Source: CALKXV01 sp965228905
Lineage (GTDB): Bacteria > Pseudomonadota > Alphaproteobacteria > Rhodobacterales > Rhodobacteraceae
Direction of reading: 5' to 3'
DNA: 64,000 nucleotides
Assembly: GCA_965228905.1 (NCBI GenBank)
Contig: CBDDII010000003.1
Coordinates: 1-64,000, forward strand
Shown: positions 55,149 through 63,944 of the stretch, piece after piece
Layout: every line of letters starts with the position of its first letter
Position numbering within the stretch: the first letter of the stretch is position 1
Notes under the pieces: generated by a model
Seen by the model: the letters and a program-made list of their open reading frames with translations, nothing else
What the model was told of the DNA's origin: nothing
Databases searched by the model: none
Program-made: the position numbers and the translations under genes

Positions 55149-55571
55149 TCAGTGAATGATCTTGTCGACGTCGGAGAGCGAAAGCGATGTTTCCAGATAC
55201 TCCAGCATCTCGACGATGAATCCGTCGGGAGCCTCTTCCAAATAGTAGCGCACCGTGCTGCCCGTGACCGGCGTTCCCGAGGCATCCAGATCGACGTTCC
55301 TGACAGTCACTTTCAGGCGATTGTTCTCGACGGCATCGCGCGCCAGGATGGTCTGTCGCCCTCTGACGGCCGAAAGTGCTGTGATCGCGTTCCGATAGTC
55401 CTGCGCCATATGTTTGAACTCGACCGGATCGTGCAGCAACGCGATCCCTGCCGCAGTGTAAACCACGAGCGGAAACCGAAAGTATCCATGTAGAGCCTGA
55501 AGGTCCCCTGCGTAGAATGCTGACTGAATGTTCAGCAAGAACGCATCCAGATCGTCCTGAGTCACAGCCAT
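55149..55571 (-). CDS. NTF2-like (SnoaL-type) protein, 140 aa
   Basis: 140 residues from ATG 55571 with GGAAAGGG upstream. Begins MAVTQDDLDAFLLNIQSAFY, then AGDLQALHGYFRFPLVVYTA and a strand-rich C-terminal half, which suggests an NTF2/SnoaL cone fold without an obvious catalytic residue. Situated between thiolase and fadB on the same strand. Role unknown. Confidence 0.65.
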   Translation of the reverse strand: MAVTQDDLDAFLLNIQSAFYAGDLQALHGYFRFPLVVYTAAGIALLHDPVEFKHMAQDYRNAITALSAVRGRQTILARDAVENNRLKVTVRNVDLDASGTPVTGSTVRYYLEEAPDGFIVEMLEYLETSLSLSDVDKIIH

Positions 55572-55669
55572 CCCTTTCCGGCAAAAAACACTCGCCAGTC
55601 CCAGCCTGCCGCTCTTCAGGCACCTCATAGTTTATAGAAGATTCCCGCATAAGCAAAGTCAAACTTCGC

Positions 55670-56881
55670 CTATACACGTTCTAGGATTGTCGCGGCCCCC
55701 ATGCCGCTGGCGACGCAAAGCGTGGCAAGACCAAGCTCTTTGTCCTGGCGCTCAAGCTCGTCCAGCAGCGTTCCGATGATGATCGCGCCCGACGCCCCGA
55801 GGGGATGGCCCATGGCGATGGCTCCACCGTTCACATTCAGCTTGTCATGATCCACATCGAATGCCTGCATGAACCGCAAAACGACGCTGGAGAACGCCTC
55901 GTTCACCTCGAACAGGTCGATGTCGCCGATCGCGATGCCGCTGTCCTTCAGGATTTTCTCGGTCGCGGGCACGGGACCGGTCAGCATGATCGTCGGGTCC
56001 GTCCCGATCTTGGCCGTGGCCCGGATCCGCGCACGCGGCTTCAGACCATGCGCCTCGCCGAACTCTTTCGACCCGATCAGGACCGCGGCCGCCCCGTCCA
56101 CGATCCCGCTGGAGTTTCCAGCGTGGTGGACATGGTTGATCTTTTCAAGGTGCGGATACTTCATCAAGGCCACCGCATCGAAACCGGGCATGACCTCGCC
56201 CTGGTCCTTGAAAGCCGGCTTCAGACTGCCAAGCGCCTGCATGTCGGTGCCGGGGCGCATGTATTCGTCGCGGGAAAGGATCGGCAGGCCGTTCTGATCG
56301 TGGATCGCCACGATGGACCTCTCGAACCGGTTGTCTTCCCAGGCCGCCGCCGCGCGCTTCTGGCTTTCCACAGCAAAGGCATCGGTATCGTCCCGCGAAA
56401 ATCCGAACTCGGTCGCGATGATGTCGGCGGATATGCCTTGCGGGACGAAATAGGTGGCCATCGCAACAGAGGGATCGACGGCAATCGCCGCCCCATCACT
56501 GCCCATTGCCACCCGGCTCATGCATTCCACGCCGCCCGCGATATAACCCTCGCCCGCACCACCCTTCACCTGGTTGGCGGCAAGGTTCACCGCCTCCATG
56601 CCGGACGCACAGAACCGGTTGATCGAAAGACCGGGGATACGCTCGTCAAGGTCAGACGCCAGCACGGCGGTCCGCGCAAGACAGCCGCCCTGCTCCTTGA
56701 CCTGGGTCGCGTTGCCCCAGATCACATCCTCGATGACGTGGCCCTCCAGCCCGTTTCGCGATTTCACCGCGTTCAGCATATCGGCCGACAGTTTGACCGG
56801 CGTCACCTCGTGCAAAGACCCGTCAGCGCGGCCCTTCCCGCGCGGCGAACGCAGAGCGTCATAGATGTAAGCGTCACGCAT
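55670..56881 (-). CDS. fadA: Acetyl-CoA C-acyltransferase (thiolase)
   Basis: 403 residues from ATG 56881 (MRDAYIYDALRSPRGKGRAD). Nucleophile cysteine in INRFCASGMEAVNLAANQV, histidine in NVNGGAIAMGHPLGASGAII, second cysteine in LCVASGMGAATILE. Final step of beta-oxidation. Start lies 13 bp after the GST gene. Confidence 0.95.
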   Translation of the reverse strand: MRDAYIYDALRSPRGKGRADGSLHEVTPVKLSADMLNAVKSRNGLEGHVIEDVIWGNATQVKEQGGCLARTAVLASDLDERIPGLSINRFCASGMEAVNLAANQVKGGAGEGYIAGGVECMSRVAMGSDGAAIAVDPSVAMATYFVPQGISADIIATEFGFSRDDTDAFAVESQKRAAAAWEDNRFERSIVAIHDQNGLPILSRDEYMRPGTDMQALGSLKPAFKDQGEVMPGFDAVALMKYPHLEKINHVHHAGNSSGIVDGAAAVLIGSKEFGEAHGLKPRARIRATAKIGTDPTIMLTGPVPATEKILKDSGIAIGDIDLFEVNEAFSSVVLRFMQAFDVDHDKLNVNGGAIAMGHPLGASGAIIIGTLLDELERQDKELGLATLCVASGMGAATILERV

Positions 56882-56894
56882 GGGCCATTCCTCC

Positions 56895-57536
56895 TCAGGC
56901 TTTGGCGTTCGGGAAAGCACGCGGCATCAGGTCATAGGGATGCTTCCATCCCTCGATCCCTTCGATCCGGCCCAGCCAGGCATCAATGGCAGGCCAGTCG
57001 GCGCGCGTGAACCCGTAAGGCTCGTCGTAGAAAAGGTAACCACAGCAGGTCAGATCCGCATTCGTGACGCTGCGTCCGACAATCCAGTCACGCGACGTCA
57101 GATGGGTGTCCAGCACTTTGAGCGCCGCAGTTAGCCGCCCTTGCAGGAAGCCGATCACCTGTTCGGGGCGCTTCTCCGGCGGCAGGAAGTGCAAAAGGAA
57201 CCGCGCAACACCCGCCTGGCTTGACAGCTTGTGATTGTCCCAGAGAATCCAGCGCAGGATCTCGCGGCGCTCTTCGGGGGTTTCGCCGCCGAATTTGCCG
57301 GTCTTTTCGGAAAGATAATCCTGGATGACGCCGGATTGCGTCAGACGCAAATCGCCATCGACCAGCACCGGCGCCTCGCCCATCTCGTTGATCTCACTCT
57401 TGTAAGCGTCACTCCGCGCCGCCCCGTTGAAGAAATCCACGTAGACCGGTTCCCAATCCAACGGACCAAGCTCGAGAGTGAGCGCCGCCTTGTAGGAATG
57501 GCCGCTTTCGCCAAAGCAGTGCAGTTTGATCGTCAT
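56895..57536 (-). CDS. Glutathione S-transferase family protein
   Basis: 213 residues from ATG 57536 (MTIKLHCFGESGHSYKAALT) with GGAGGAG upstream. Thioredoxin-fold N-domain with the GSH-binding EMGEAPVLVDGDLRLTQSGV and IQDYLSE; helical C-domain including DWIVGRSVTNADLTCCGYLF. Soluble. It is placed directly before the thiolase, so probably co-expressed with beta-oxidation; substrate unknown. Confidence 0.92.
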   Translation of the reverse strand: MTIKLHCFGESGHSYKAALTLELGPLDWEPVYVDFFNGAARSDAYKSEINEMGEAPVLVDGDLRLTQSGVIQDYLSEKTGKFGGETPEERREILRWILWDNHKLSSQAGVARFLLHFLPPEKRPEQVIGFLQGRLTAALKVLDTHLTSRDWIVGRSVTNADLTCCGYLFYDEPYGFTRADWPAIDAWLGRIEGIEGWKHPYDLMPRAFPNAKA

Positions 57537-57782
57537 CTTTTTATTCTCCTCCGCTGCGCCCCGGGGCGCGGTCATGCCATTGCGTATTTGGAAAGCGATG
57601 AAGACCCCTTTCCAGTTAACCCAGCATTAAGTTTGAATTGTATAGGTTGCAGGCGCGGTACAGGCTGGCGAGCCGATGACCGCAAGCGGTGAAGCCCTGC
57701 TGCCTGCGTCATGTTTGAACCAACTGGCAGCGGGGTGGACCCAAGAGTGCTTCACCGCTTTTTAAATACGCAAATCCCGCCC

Positions 57783-57995
57783 TCACCGCTTGCGCGCCTC
57801 CAACTCGGTATTGAAGATCCGCAGTCGGGTTTCCAGGTTCTCGTGGTTCATCACGGACGAGAAATTCTCGAACAGGAAAGAAAGCGCCTCGCCCTCGTCC
57901 AGACCGGCCTCGCCGGCGAACTTGCGCAGGCGGCGATAGGCATCCTCGGTCATGGCGACGGGAAAGCGGCGGGTCAGGCGCAGGCGTTTCGGCAT
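57783..57995 (-). CDS. Small RHH-like protein, 70 aa
   Basis: Starts at ATG 57995 with GGAGA upstream: MPKRLRLTRRFPVAMTEDAY then RRLRKFAGEAGLDEGEALSF. A basic beta-strand followed by two helices is the layout of a ribbon-helix-helix DNA-binding protein, here with a further helical C-terminus. It lies 38 bp downstream of the acyl-CoA dehydrogenase gene. It might be a small regulator of the cluster. Confidence 0.65.
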   Translation of the reverse strand: MPKRLRLTRRFPVAMTEDAYRRLRKFAGEAGLDEGEALSFLFENFSSVMNHENLETRLRIFNTELEARKR

Positions 57996-58033
57996 GGGGT
58001 CTCCACTGGTGCGTGTCTCGACGCACCATCCCC

Positions 58034-59812
58034 TCAGAAGCTCTCGGCGTCCAGTGCCATCACGGTGTCCGCGCCCGATTGGATACGCGCCAGATGCGTC
58101 CCCGTCATGGGCAGTTGCCGCGCCATGTAATAGCGCCCCGTGGCGATCTTGGTCTCGTAGAAGTCCTTGTCCGATGCGCCGGCTTCCAAGGCAGCCCCCG
58201 CCGCTTTCGCCATCCGCGCCCACATCAAACCAAGGCAGACATGCCCGAACAGGTGCATGAAGTCATAAGACCCCGAAAGCGCGTTGTTCGGATTCTTCAT
58301 GCCCTCGGCCATGAAATACATCCCCGCGGCCTGAAGGTCTTTTGACGCCGCCTTCAGGGGTTCAAGGAACCCATTTTGCAGGATTTCGTCCTCGGCGTTG
58401 TCCTTGATGAATCCCTTGACCATCTCGAAGAAGGCCATGATCGCCTTGCCGCCGTTCTGGGGCAGCTTCCGGCCCACGAGGTCAAGCGACTGGATACCGT
58501 TGGTGCCTTCGTAGATCATCGCGATCCGCGCATCGCGCACGAATTGCTCCAACCCCCATTCCTTTGTGAACCCCGAGCCGCCAAGCGTCTGTTGCGCCAG
58601 GACGGTGGTCTCGAATCCCTTGTCGGTCAGGAACCCCTTCATCACCGGGATCAGAAGCGAAATCATGTCTTCCGCCTCGGCATCGTTCAGACGGTGCGAG
58701 CGGTCGATCATCTCGGCCCCCCAATAGACCAGCGCACGCCCACCCTCGGTGACACTCTTCTGGTCCATCAGGTTCCGGCGCACATCGGGGTGAACGATGA
58801 TCGGATCGGCGGGTTTCTCGGGCGCCTTCGCACCCGTCACGTCGCGCCCCTGAAGACGATCCTTGGCAAAGCCAAGCGCGTTCTGATAGGCAACCTCGCC
58901 TTGCGTATACCCCTGCAGCGCCACCGACAGCCGCGCCTCGTTCATCATGGTGAACATCGCCCGCATACCCTTGTGCATCTCGCCCACAAGCCAGCCGGTC
59001 GCGCCGTCATAGTTCATCACGCAGGTGGCATTGCCGTGAATGCCCATCTTCTCTTCCAGCCCGCCGCAGGACAGGCTGTTACGCTCGCCCAGAGAGCCGT
59101 CTTCCTTCGGCAGGAACTTCGGCACGACGAAAAGCGAAATACCCTTGATGCCCTCCGGCCCGTCCGGAATTTTCGCCAGCACCAGATGCACGATGTTTTC
59201 GGCCAGGTCGTTTTCACCGCCCGAGATCCAGATCTTCTGACCCGTGATCCGGTAGCTGCCATCGCCTTGCGGTTCCGCCTTGGTGCGGATCAACCCCAGA
59301 TCGGTGCCGCAATGGGGTTCGGTCAGGTTCATCGTGCCCGACCATTCGCCCGCATAAAGCCTTGGCAAATAGGTCGCCTTTTGTTCGTCCGAGCCATGCA
59401 CCGCCAGCGCCGAGGCCGCACCGTGGGACAGACCCACATACATCTGGAACGCCATGTTGGCGGACGAGAACAACTCGCCCGTGGCCGTGTTCATCAGATG
59501 CGGCATCCCCTGACCGCCGAAATCGGGGCTGGCATCCAGCCCCATCCAGCCGCCAGCCGCCATCTGATCCCAGGCATCCTTGAATCCGGTCGGTGTCCGC
59601 ACCACGCCGTTTTCCAGTGTACAGCCCTCGGTATCGCCCACCACGTTCAAGGGTTGCAGCACATTGGCCGCAATCTTGCCCGCCTCGTCCAGAATGGCCT
59701 GCGTGAACTCCCGGTCCAGCTCGTCATAGCCGGGCACATCGCTTTCGCTGATCTTCAGCACATCGTGCAAAAGGAACTGCTGGTCTTTCACGGGCGGGGT
59801 GTAGTGGGGCAT
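58034..59812 (-). CDS. Acyl-CoA dehydrogenase (long type, ~592 aa)
   Basis: 592 residues; the FadE12/AcdA-like group with an extra C-terminal region. FAD-binding LTEPHCGTDLGLIRTKAEPQ, KIWISGGENDL, and AMIYEGTNGIQSLDLVGRKL, which holds the expected catalytic glutamate. A helical tail of about 130 residues follows. First step of beta-oxidation. 24 bp downstream of the MerR gene, and probably under its control. Confidence 0.94.
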   Translation of the reverse strand: MPHYTPPVKDQQFLLHDVLKISESDVPGYDELDREFTQAILDEAGKIAANVLQPLNVVGDTEGCTLENGVVRTPTGFKDAWDQMAAGGWMGLDASPDFGGQGMPHLMNTATGELFSSANMAFQMYVGLSHGAASALAVHGSDEQKATYLPRLYAGEWSGTMNLTEPHCGTDLGLIRTKAEPQGDGSYRITGQKIWISGGENDLAENIVHLVLAKIPDGPEGIKGISLFVVPKFLPKEDGSLGERNSLSCGGLEEKMGIHGNATCVMNYDGATGWLVGEMHKGMRAMFTMMNEARLSVALQGYTQGEVAYQNALGFAKDRLQGRDVTGAKAPEKPADPIIVHPDVRRNLMDQKSVTEGGRALVYWGAEMIDRSHRLNDAEAEDMISLLIPVMKGFLTDKGFETTVLAQQTLGGSGFTKEWGLEQFVRDARIAMIYEGTNGIQSLDLVGRKLPQNGGKAIMAFFEMVKGFIKDNAEDEILQNGFLEPLKAASKDLQAAGMYFMAEGMKNPNNALSGSYDFMHLFGHVCLGLMWARMAKAAGAALEAGASDKDFYETKIATGRYYMARQLPMTGTHLARIQSGADTVMALDAESF

Positions 59813-59836
59813 GGCGTGGTCTCTCCCGGTGTCAGT

Positions 59837-60235
59837 TTATTCGGCGGCGGTGGACATCTGAGCGGCCGAGATCATCTTTTCGCCAATCTCGATCTGCTCG
59901 CTCAATTCGTCGATCACCTGGTCCAGTTCCCGGCGGCGATCCACCAGATCGGCCAGACGTTCCTTGCCAAGCGAATGCGCCTTCAGCATCTGCGGCAGGT
60001 TGTTCTGGTTGGGATCATAGAGGTCCAGGATCTGACGGATCTCTTCAAGGCTGAAGCCAAAGCGCTTGCCGCGCAGGATGAGTTTCAGCCGCGCACGGTC
60101 ACGGCGCGTGAAAAGCCGACGGTTGCCCTGGCGTTCGGGAAACAAAAGTTCTTTGCTTTCATAAAACCGCAAAGTGCGCGGAGTCACCTCGAAGGCGTCG
60201 CACATCTCGCGGATCGTCATATACGTATCGCTCAT
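59837..60235 (-). CDS. MerR-family regulator of the beta-oxidation cluster
   Basis: 132 residues from ATG 60235 (MSDTYMTIREMCDAFEVTPR). The winged HTH is TLRFYESKELLFPERQGNRR and following, then a dimerisation coiled coil (LADLVDRRRELDQVIDELSE). There are no cysteines for metal sensing, so an acyl-CoA-type ligand is plausible. It heads the operon and has an operator-like site just upstream. The MerR at 60854 is a clear paralogue. Confidence 0.9.
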   Translation of the reverse strand: MSDTYMTIREMCDAFEVTPRTLRFYESKELLFPERQGNRRLFTRRDRARLKLILRGKRFGFSLEEIRQILDLYDPNQNNLPQMLKAHSLGKERLADLVDRRRELDQVIDELSEQIEIGEKMISAAQMSTAAE

Positions 60236-60294
60236 AATCAAACTCCAAATAGCCCGCTGGTCTGCAGGCGGCTTGGACCTAGGCACCACTTGCC

Positions 60295-60311
60295 GTTTAC
60301 GTAAGCGTAAC
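60295..60311. promoter_or_regulatory. Operator-like site upstream of the MerR/acyl-CoA dehydrogenase operon
   Basis: GTTTACGTAAGCGTAAC, a near-palindrome, resembles the TTTACGTnnACGTAA-type sites bound by MerR regulators of branched-chain and fatty acid degradation in proteobacteria. It lies 60 bp before the MerR start. Confidence 0.6.
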
Positions 60312-60361
60312 GTGGCGTCATAAACAAGCATTGGACACATCTGAAAAGCGTGACGCCACGT
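60310..60361. repeat. 11-bp inverted repeat with 30-bp spacer
   Basis: ACGTGGCGTCA (60310-60320) and TGACGCCACGT (60351-60361) are exact inverted copies, overlapping the right end of the MerR operator. They could be a second regulator site or a cruciform. The remaining sequence to 60526 holds no gene I can support. Confidence 0.6.
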
Positions 60362-60526
60362 CCGCGAAACAATATTGAGTCGCGGTCGAAACTGGTGCGT
60401 CAGATCTGCGCTTTTCCTGAAAATCGCGTCATTTTTGCGAAGCAGGCCCAAAGCCAACAAAACAGGGGCGCGAGGATTCGCACCCCGCGCCGCCCTGCAG
60501 TGCTGCGATGTACTTGGTATCGGGCG

Positions 60527-60817
60527 TCAGACGCCTTCAAGAATGGCCAGGGTGCACTCGGCATTCGCATTCCGAATGGCCTTCACCGGTGCATACTCCG
60601 GGCTGTTCGCAAAGCGTCTGGCACTTTCCATGTCGGGAAATTCGACGATCACGATGCGGGTCGGAGACCAAAGCTCATCCTCCAGCACATCCATGTCGCC
60701 ACCGCGCGTACGATACTTGCCGCCATAGCTTTCGGCGATCGGCTTGGCCAGTTTCTTGTATTCCTCATAGGCTTCGGGATCGCTGATCTTGGTATCAACC
60801 AGAATGAATGCACTCAC
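60527..60817 (-). CDS. DUF1330 domain protein
   Basis: 96 residues with a GTG start at 60817 preceded by AAGGAAAA. DUF1330 pattern: AFILVDTKISDPEAYEEYKK, GGKYRTRGGDMDVLE, RIVIVEFPDMESARRFANSP and EYAPVKAIRNANAECTLAIL. A small dimeric alpha/beta-barrel fold of unknown function. It lies 36 bp downstream of the second MerR gene and is probably co-transcribed with it. Confidence 0.92.
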   Translation of the reverse strand: MSAFILVDTKISDPEAYEEYKKLAKPIAESYGGKYRTRGGDMDVLEDELWSPTRIVIVEFPDMESARRFANSPEYAPVKAIRNANAECTLAILEGV

Positions 60818-60853
60818 GGGGTTTTCCTTTTCGTGGGGTCTTCGGCGTCCCCC

Positions 60854-61219
60854 TCAAAGGGACTTTGCCATTTCGTCGCGGGTTTTCTGAAGATCGGCGA
60901 TGGTTTCGTCCAGCTGGTCACGTTCCCTGGCCAGCGCCTGCAACTGACGGTCGGCATATTCGACGAATGTCCGGGTCTGTTCCTGCGTGCCTTCCTGTTC
61001 GTACATCAAAAGCCACTGGCGGATTTCCTCAAGCGAAAATCCCCACTTTCGACCGCGCAGGATCAGGGTCATTCGTGCCACTTCGCGCGGGGCATAGAAA
61101 CGCGAACGCCCCTCTTTCTGCGGCGAAAGAAGTTCGATGTACTCATAATAGCGCAATGTGCGCGGCGTCACATCGAACTTCGCGCACATTTCCTTGAAGG
61201 TCAGACGGTCTTCGGCCAT
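60854..61219 (-). CDS. MerR-family regulator, second copy
   Basis: 121 residues. HTH TFKEMCAKFDVTPRTLRYYE, then SRFYAPREVARMTLILRGRK, WGFSLEEIRQWLLMYEQEG and a C-terminal coiled coil. Strongly similar to the MerR at 59837 along the DNA-binding part (EMC-FDVTPRTLRYYE), so the two arose by duplication. Followed by the DUF1330 gene. Confidence 0.9.
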   Translation of the reverse strand: MAEDRLTFKEMCAKFDVTPRTLRYYEYIELLSPQKEGRSRFYAPREVARMTLILRGRKWGFSLEEIRQWLLMYEQEGTQEQTRTFVEYADRQLQALARERDQLDETIADLQKTRDEMAKSL

Positions 61220-61324
61220 TCCAAGCTCCCTGGCGCAACTCTAGTCCCCCGTACAGCGGGGATCAATCGGCTTGCCCTTTTCGAAACATTCTGAGGATAT
61301 AGCCCCAAAGGAGCGCCGAGCCAG

Positions 61325-61753
61325 ATGACCAGCACAAACGATCAGCGCCGCGAGGCGGCTCGCCAGTTCATCACGGCCCTGCCTCATTGCCTGGCCCTTG
61401 GGATGACGGTCGATGACGTCGGTGATGGCGTTGCCACGATGTCGATGCCATGGGATGACAAGCTGGTCGGCGATCCATCGTCCGGCGTGATCCATGGCGG
61501 CGCGGTGTCCAGCCTGATGGACACCTGCGGCGGAACGGCGGTGATGGCGCATCCGAAGGGTCCAAAGATGACCGCCACGCTGGACTTGCGGATCGACTAC
61601 ATGCGCCCTGCGAAACCGGGCCAGGCGATTACCGCAACCGCAACCTGCTATCACATGACCCGCACCGTGGCCTTCGTGCGCGCCGTCGCCACCGACGGCG
61701 ATCCGGCCGATCCCGTCGCGGCAGCTACCGGCGCTTTCACGGTGACGGTATGA
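61325..61753 (+). CDS. PaaI-family hotdog thioesterase
   Basis: 142 residues. Hotdog-fold pattern with DDVGDGVATMSMPWDDKLVG, VIHGGAVSSLMDTCGGTAVM (the HGG motif of PaaI thioesterases) and ATLDLRIDYMRPAKPGQAIT. Likely hydrolyses an acyl- or aryl-CoA ester. It overlaps the next gene by 4 bp; the two form an operon with the MATE gene. Confidence 0.9.
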   Translation: MTSTNDQRREAARQFITALPHCLALGMTVDDVGDGVATMSMPWDDKLVGDPSSGVIHGGAVSSLMDTCGGTAVMAHPKGPKMTATLDLRIDYMRPAKPGQAITATATCYHMTRTVAFVRAVATDGDPADPVAAATGAFTVTV

Positions 61754-62262
61754 GCCGCCCCCGCCCCGAACCCGTTCAAGTCGTCAAGGAACGCCGCGAC
61801 CGTGCGCTGAAGGCGCTGGCCGAGGGCATTCCTTATATCCGCTTTCTTGGCATCACCTTCGAACGCCACGGCGACGAATTGACCGCCGTTCTGAACTACG
61901 ACGACATGCTGATCGGCAACCCCGCGCTGCCCGCGCTCCACGGTGGTGTCACGGCTGCCTTTCTGGAAACCGCGGCCTTGATCGAACTCGGCTGGCAGAA
62001 CCTCTGGACCGAGATCGAAAGCGGGCGACTCGATGCCGAAACCCTCGGGCCGGACACATTGCCCCGGATGCCCAAGACCATCGACCTCACCGTCGATTAC
62101 CTGCGCTCGGGCCTGCCCCGCGACGCCTATGCCCGCGCCCGCGTCAACCGCTCCGGCCGCCGCTATGCCAGCGTCCAGGTCGAAGCATGGCAGGACAACC
62201 GCGCCCGCCCCTTCGCCCAGGCCACGGGACATTTCCTGATGCCACCCGCGCCGAAGGAATGA
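61750..62262 (+). CDS. Second PaaI-family thioesterase
   Basis: 170 residues. Same hotdog family: YIRFLGITFERHGDELTAVL, PALHGGVTAAFLETAALIEL (HGG motif) and TIDLTVDYLRSGLPRDAYAR. It has a 30-residue N-terminal extension with basic residues. Overlaps its neighbours by 4 bp on each side, so tightly coupled. Two dissimilar PaaI proteins may form a heteromer or act on different CoA esters. Confidence 0.88.
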   Translation: MSRPRPEPVQVVKERRDRALKALAEGIPYIRFLGITFERHGDELTAVLNYDDMLIGNPALPALHGGVTAAFLETAALIELGWQNLWTEIESGRLDAETLGPDTLPRMPKTIDLTVDYLRSGLPRDAYARARVNRSGRRYASVQVEAWQDNRARPFAQATGHFLMPPAPKE

Positions 62263-63575
62263 GCGGCCGACAGCGCCAGATCACGCACACCCGCGTCCTC
62301 GGCATTGCCCTTCCCATCGTTCTGGCCAACGCCACCGTGCCGATCCTCGGCCTTGTCGACACGGGCGTCGTCGGGCAATTGGGCGACCCGGTTCCCATTG
62401 GCGCCGTCGCCATAGGCGCCACCATCCTGACCGCGATATACTGGCTGTTCGGTTTCCTCAGGATGGGCACCACGGGCATGACCTCCCAGGCCCTCGGGGC
62501 CGAGGATCAGGGTGAGGCCGATGCGCTTTTGTCCCGCGCGCTGATCCTGGGGCTGTCCGCCGGGCTGGCCATGATCCTGTTGCAAATCCCCCTGTTCACC
62601 CTGGGGTTCATGGTCTCACCGGCCTCGGCCGAGGTCGAAACCGGCGCGCGCGCCTACATGGCCATCCGGGTCTGGTCCGCCCCTGCCGCCATCGCGCTGT
62701 TCGGCATCACCGGCTGGTTGATCGCCGCCGAACGCACACGCTCGGTCCTGATCCTGCAAGTCTGGATGAACGGGCTGAACATCCTCCTCGACCTTCTCTT
62801 CGTCCTCGAACTCGGATGGGGCGTCACCGGCGTCGCCACCGCCACCTTCCTGGCCGAATGGAGCGGCCTTGCCCTGGGTCTCTGGTTCTGTCGCGACGTG
62901 TTCTTGCGCCCCTTCTGGAACGCTTGGCCGCGCGTTCTCGACCGCGCCCGTCTCTGGACGATGGCAGCGGTCAACCGCGACATCCTCCTGCGTTCTCTCT
63001 TCCTGGAAGCGACGTTCATTTCCTTCCTCTTCTTCGGCGCCGCCTTCGGAGACGTCCCGCTCGCCGCCAACCAGATCCTCCTCCAGTTCCTCCATGTCAC
63101 CGCCTATGCCCTCGACGGTTTCGCCTTTTCCGCCGAAACCCTCGTCGGCAACGCCTTCGGGGCAAGGAACCCCGCCCGCCTGCGCCGTGCCGCGATCCTG
63201 ACCAGCGCCTGGGGCCTTGGCGTCGTGGCACTCTTTTCGCTTTGTGTCTGGCTGTTCGGCCCCGCGGTGATCGACCTCATGACCACCTCGGAACCCGTCC
63301 GCGCCGCCGCGCGCGCCCTTCTGCCGTGGATGGTGGCAGCGCCCCTTCTGGGCTTTGGCGCATGGATGCTCGACGGTATCTTCATCGGCGCGACCCGCAC
63401 CGCAGACATGCGCAACATGGCCTTCGTGTCGATGGTGATCTACTTCACCGCCGTCCTCTTGTTCCAAAGGTTCGGCAACGACGGCCTCTGGATGGCGCTT
63501 CTGGTCTCGCTCGCCGCGCGCGGGATAACCCTTGGTTTCCGCTACCCCGCACTGGAACGCGCCGCGCATCCCTGA
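62259..63575 (+). CDS. MATE-family efflux transporter
   Basis: 438 residues from ATG 62259, 12 membrane helices in two MatE repeats. Features: LGIALPIVLANATVPILGLV then DTGVVGQLGDPVPIGAVAIG, FGFLRMGTTGMTSQALGAED, and the second half with GDVPLAANQILLQFLHVTAY, ALDGFAFSAETLVGNAFGAR. Resembles the DinF subgroup. The in-frame upstream extension overlaps the thioesterase gene. Confidence 0.93.
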   Translation: MSGRQRQITHTRVLGIALPIVLANATVPILGLVDTGVVGQLGDPVPIGAVAIGATILTAIYWLFGFLRMGTTGMTSQALGAEDQGEADALLSRALILGLSAGLAMILLQIPLFTLGFMVSPASAEVETGARAYMAIRVWSAPAAIALFGITGWLIAAERTRSVLILQVWMNGLNILLDLLFVLELGWGVTGVATATFLAEWSGLALGLWFCRDVFLRPFWNAWPRVLDRARLWTMAAVNRDILLRSLFLEATFISFLFFGAAFGDVPLAANQILLQFLHVTAYALDGFAFSAETLVGNAFGARNPARLRRAAILTSAWGLGVVALFSLCVWLFGPAVIDLMTTSEPVRAAARALLPWMVAAPLLGFGAWMLDGIFIGATRTADMRNMAFVSMVIYFTAVLLFQRFGNDGLWMALLVSLAARGITLGFRYPALERAAHP

Positions 63576-63593
63576 CGAACGGGTCGACATGTC

Positions 63594-63944
63594 CTAAAGA
63601 ATGTCCAGCACCGCTTCCGGAGGCCGCCCAATCGCCGCCTTGCCATTGGCAAAGACAATCGGACGCTCAATCAACTTCGGCACCCGCAGCATGGCGGCGA
63701 GAATCTCCTCGTCACTCGACGCCTTCGAAAGCCCCTCTTCCCTGAAAGCCGCCTCGCCCCGGCGCACCAGATCGCCGGCCCCGATCCCAAGAAGTGACAG
63801 CGCCTCTCGCAACTCGGCCTCCGACGGCGCATCCTCAAGGTAAAACCGCACCTCGGGCGCAATCCCTTGGGCCTCCAACAACTTCATCGTCTCACGCGAT
63901 TTCGAACACCTCGGATTGTGCCAGATGACAACTTTCACAGCCAT
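63594..63944 (-). CDS. arsC: ArsC/Spx-family glutaredoxin-type arsenate reductase
   Basis: 116 residues. Catalytic cysteine in HNPRCSKSRET and the arsenate-binding arginine in LIERPIVFANGKAAIGRPPE. Glutaredoxin-dependent ArsC fold; whether it reduces arsenate or is an ArsC-like house-keeping protein cannot be told without arsenic genes nearby. Convergent with the MATE gene. Confidence 0.92.
   Translation of the reverse strand: MAVKVVIWHNPRCSKSRETMKLLEAQGIAPEVRFYLEDAPSEAELREALSLLGIGAGDLVRRGEAAFREEGLSKASSDEEILAAMLRVPKLIERPIVFANGKAAIGRPPEAVLDIL

Noticed and set aside
60458..60500. tRNA-like 3' segment (minus strand GGGGTGCGAATCCTCGCGCCCC)
   Set aside because: It resembles a T-arm/acceptor end, possibly an att-site scar, but no D-arm, anticodon arm or complete acceptor stem can be built around it, so it is not called a tRNA.
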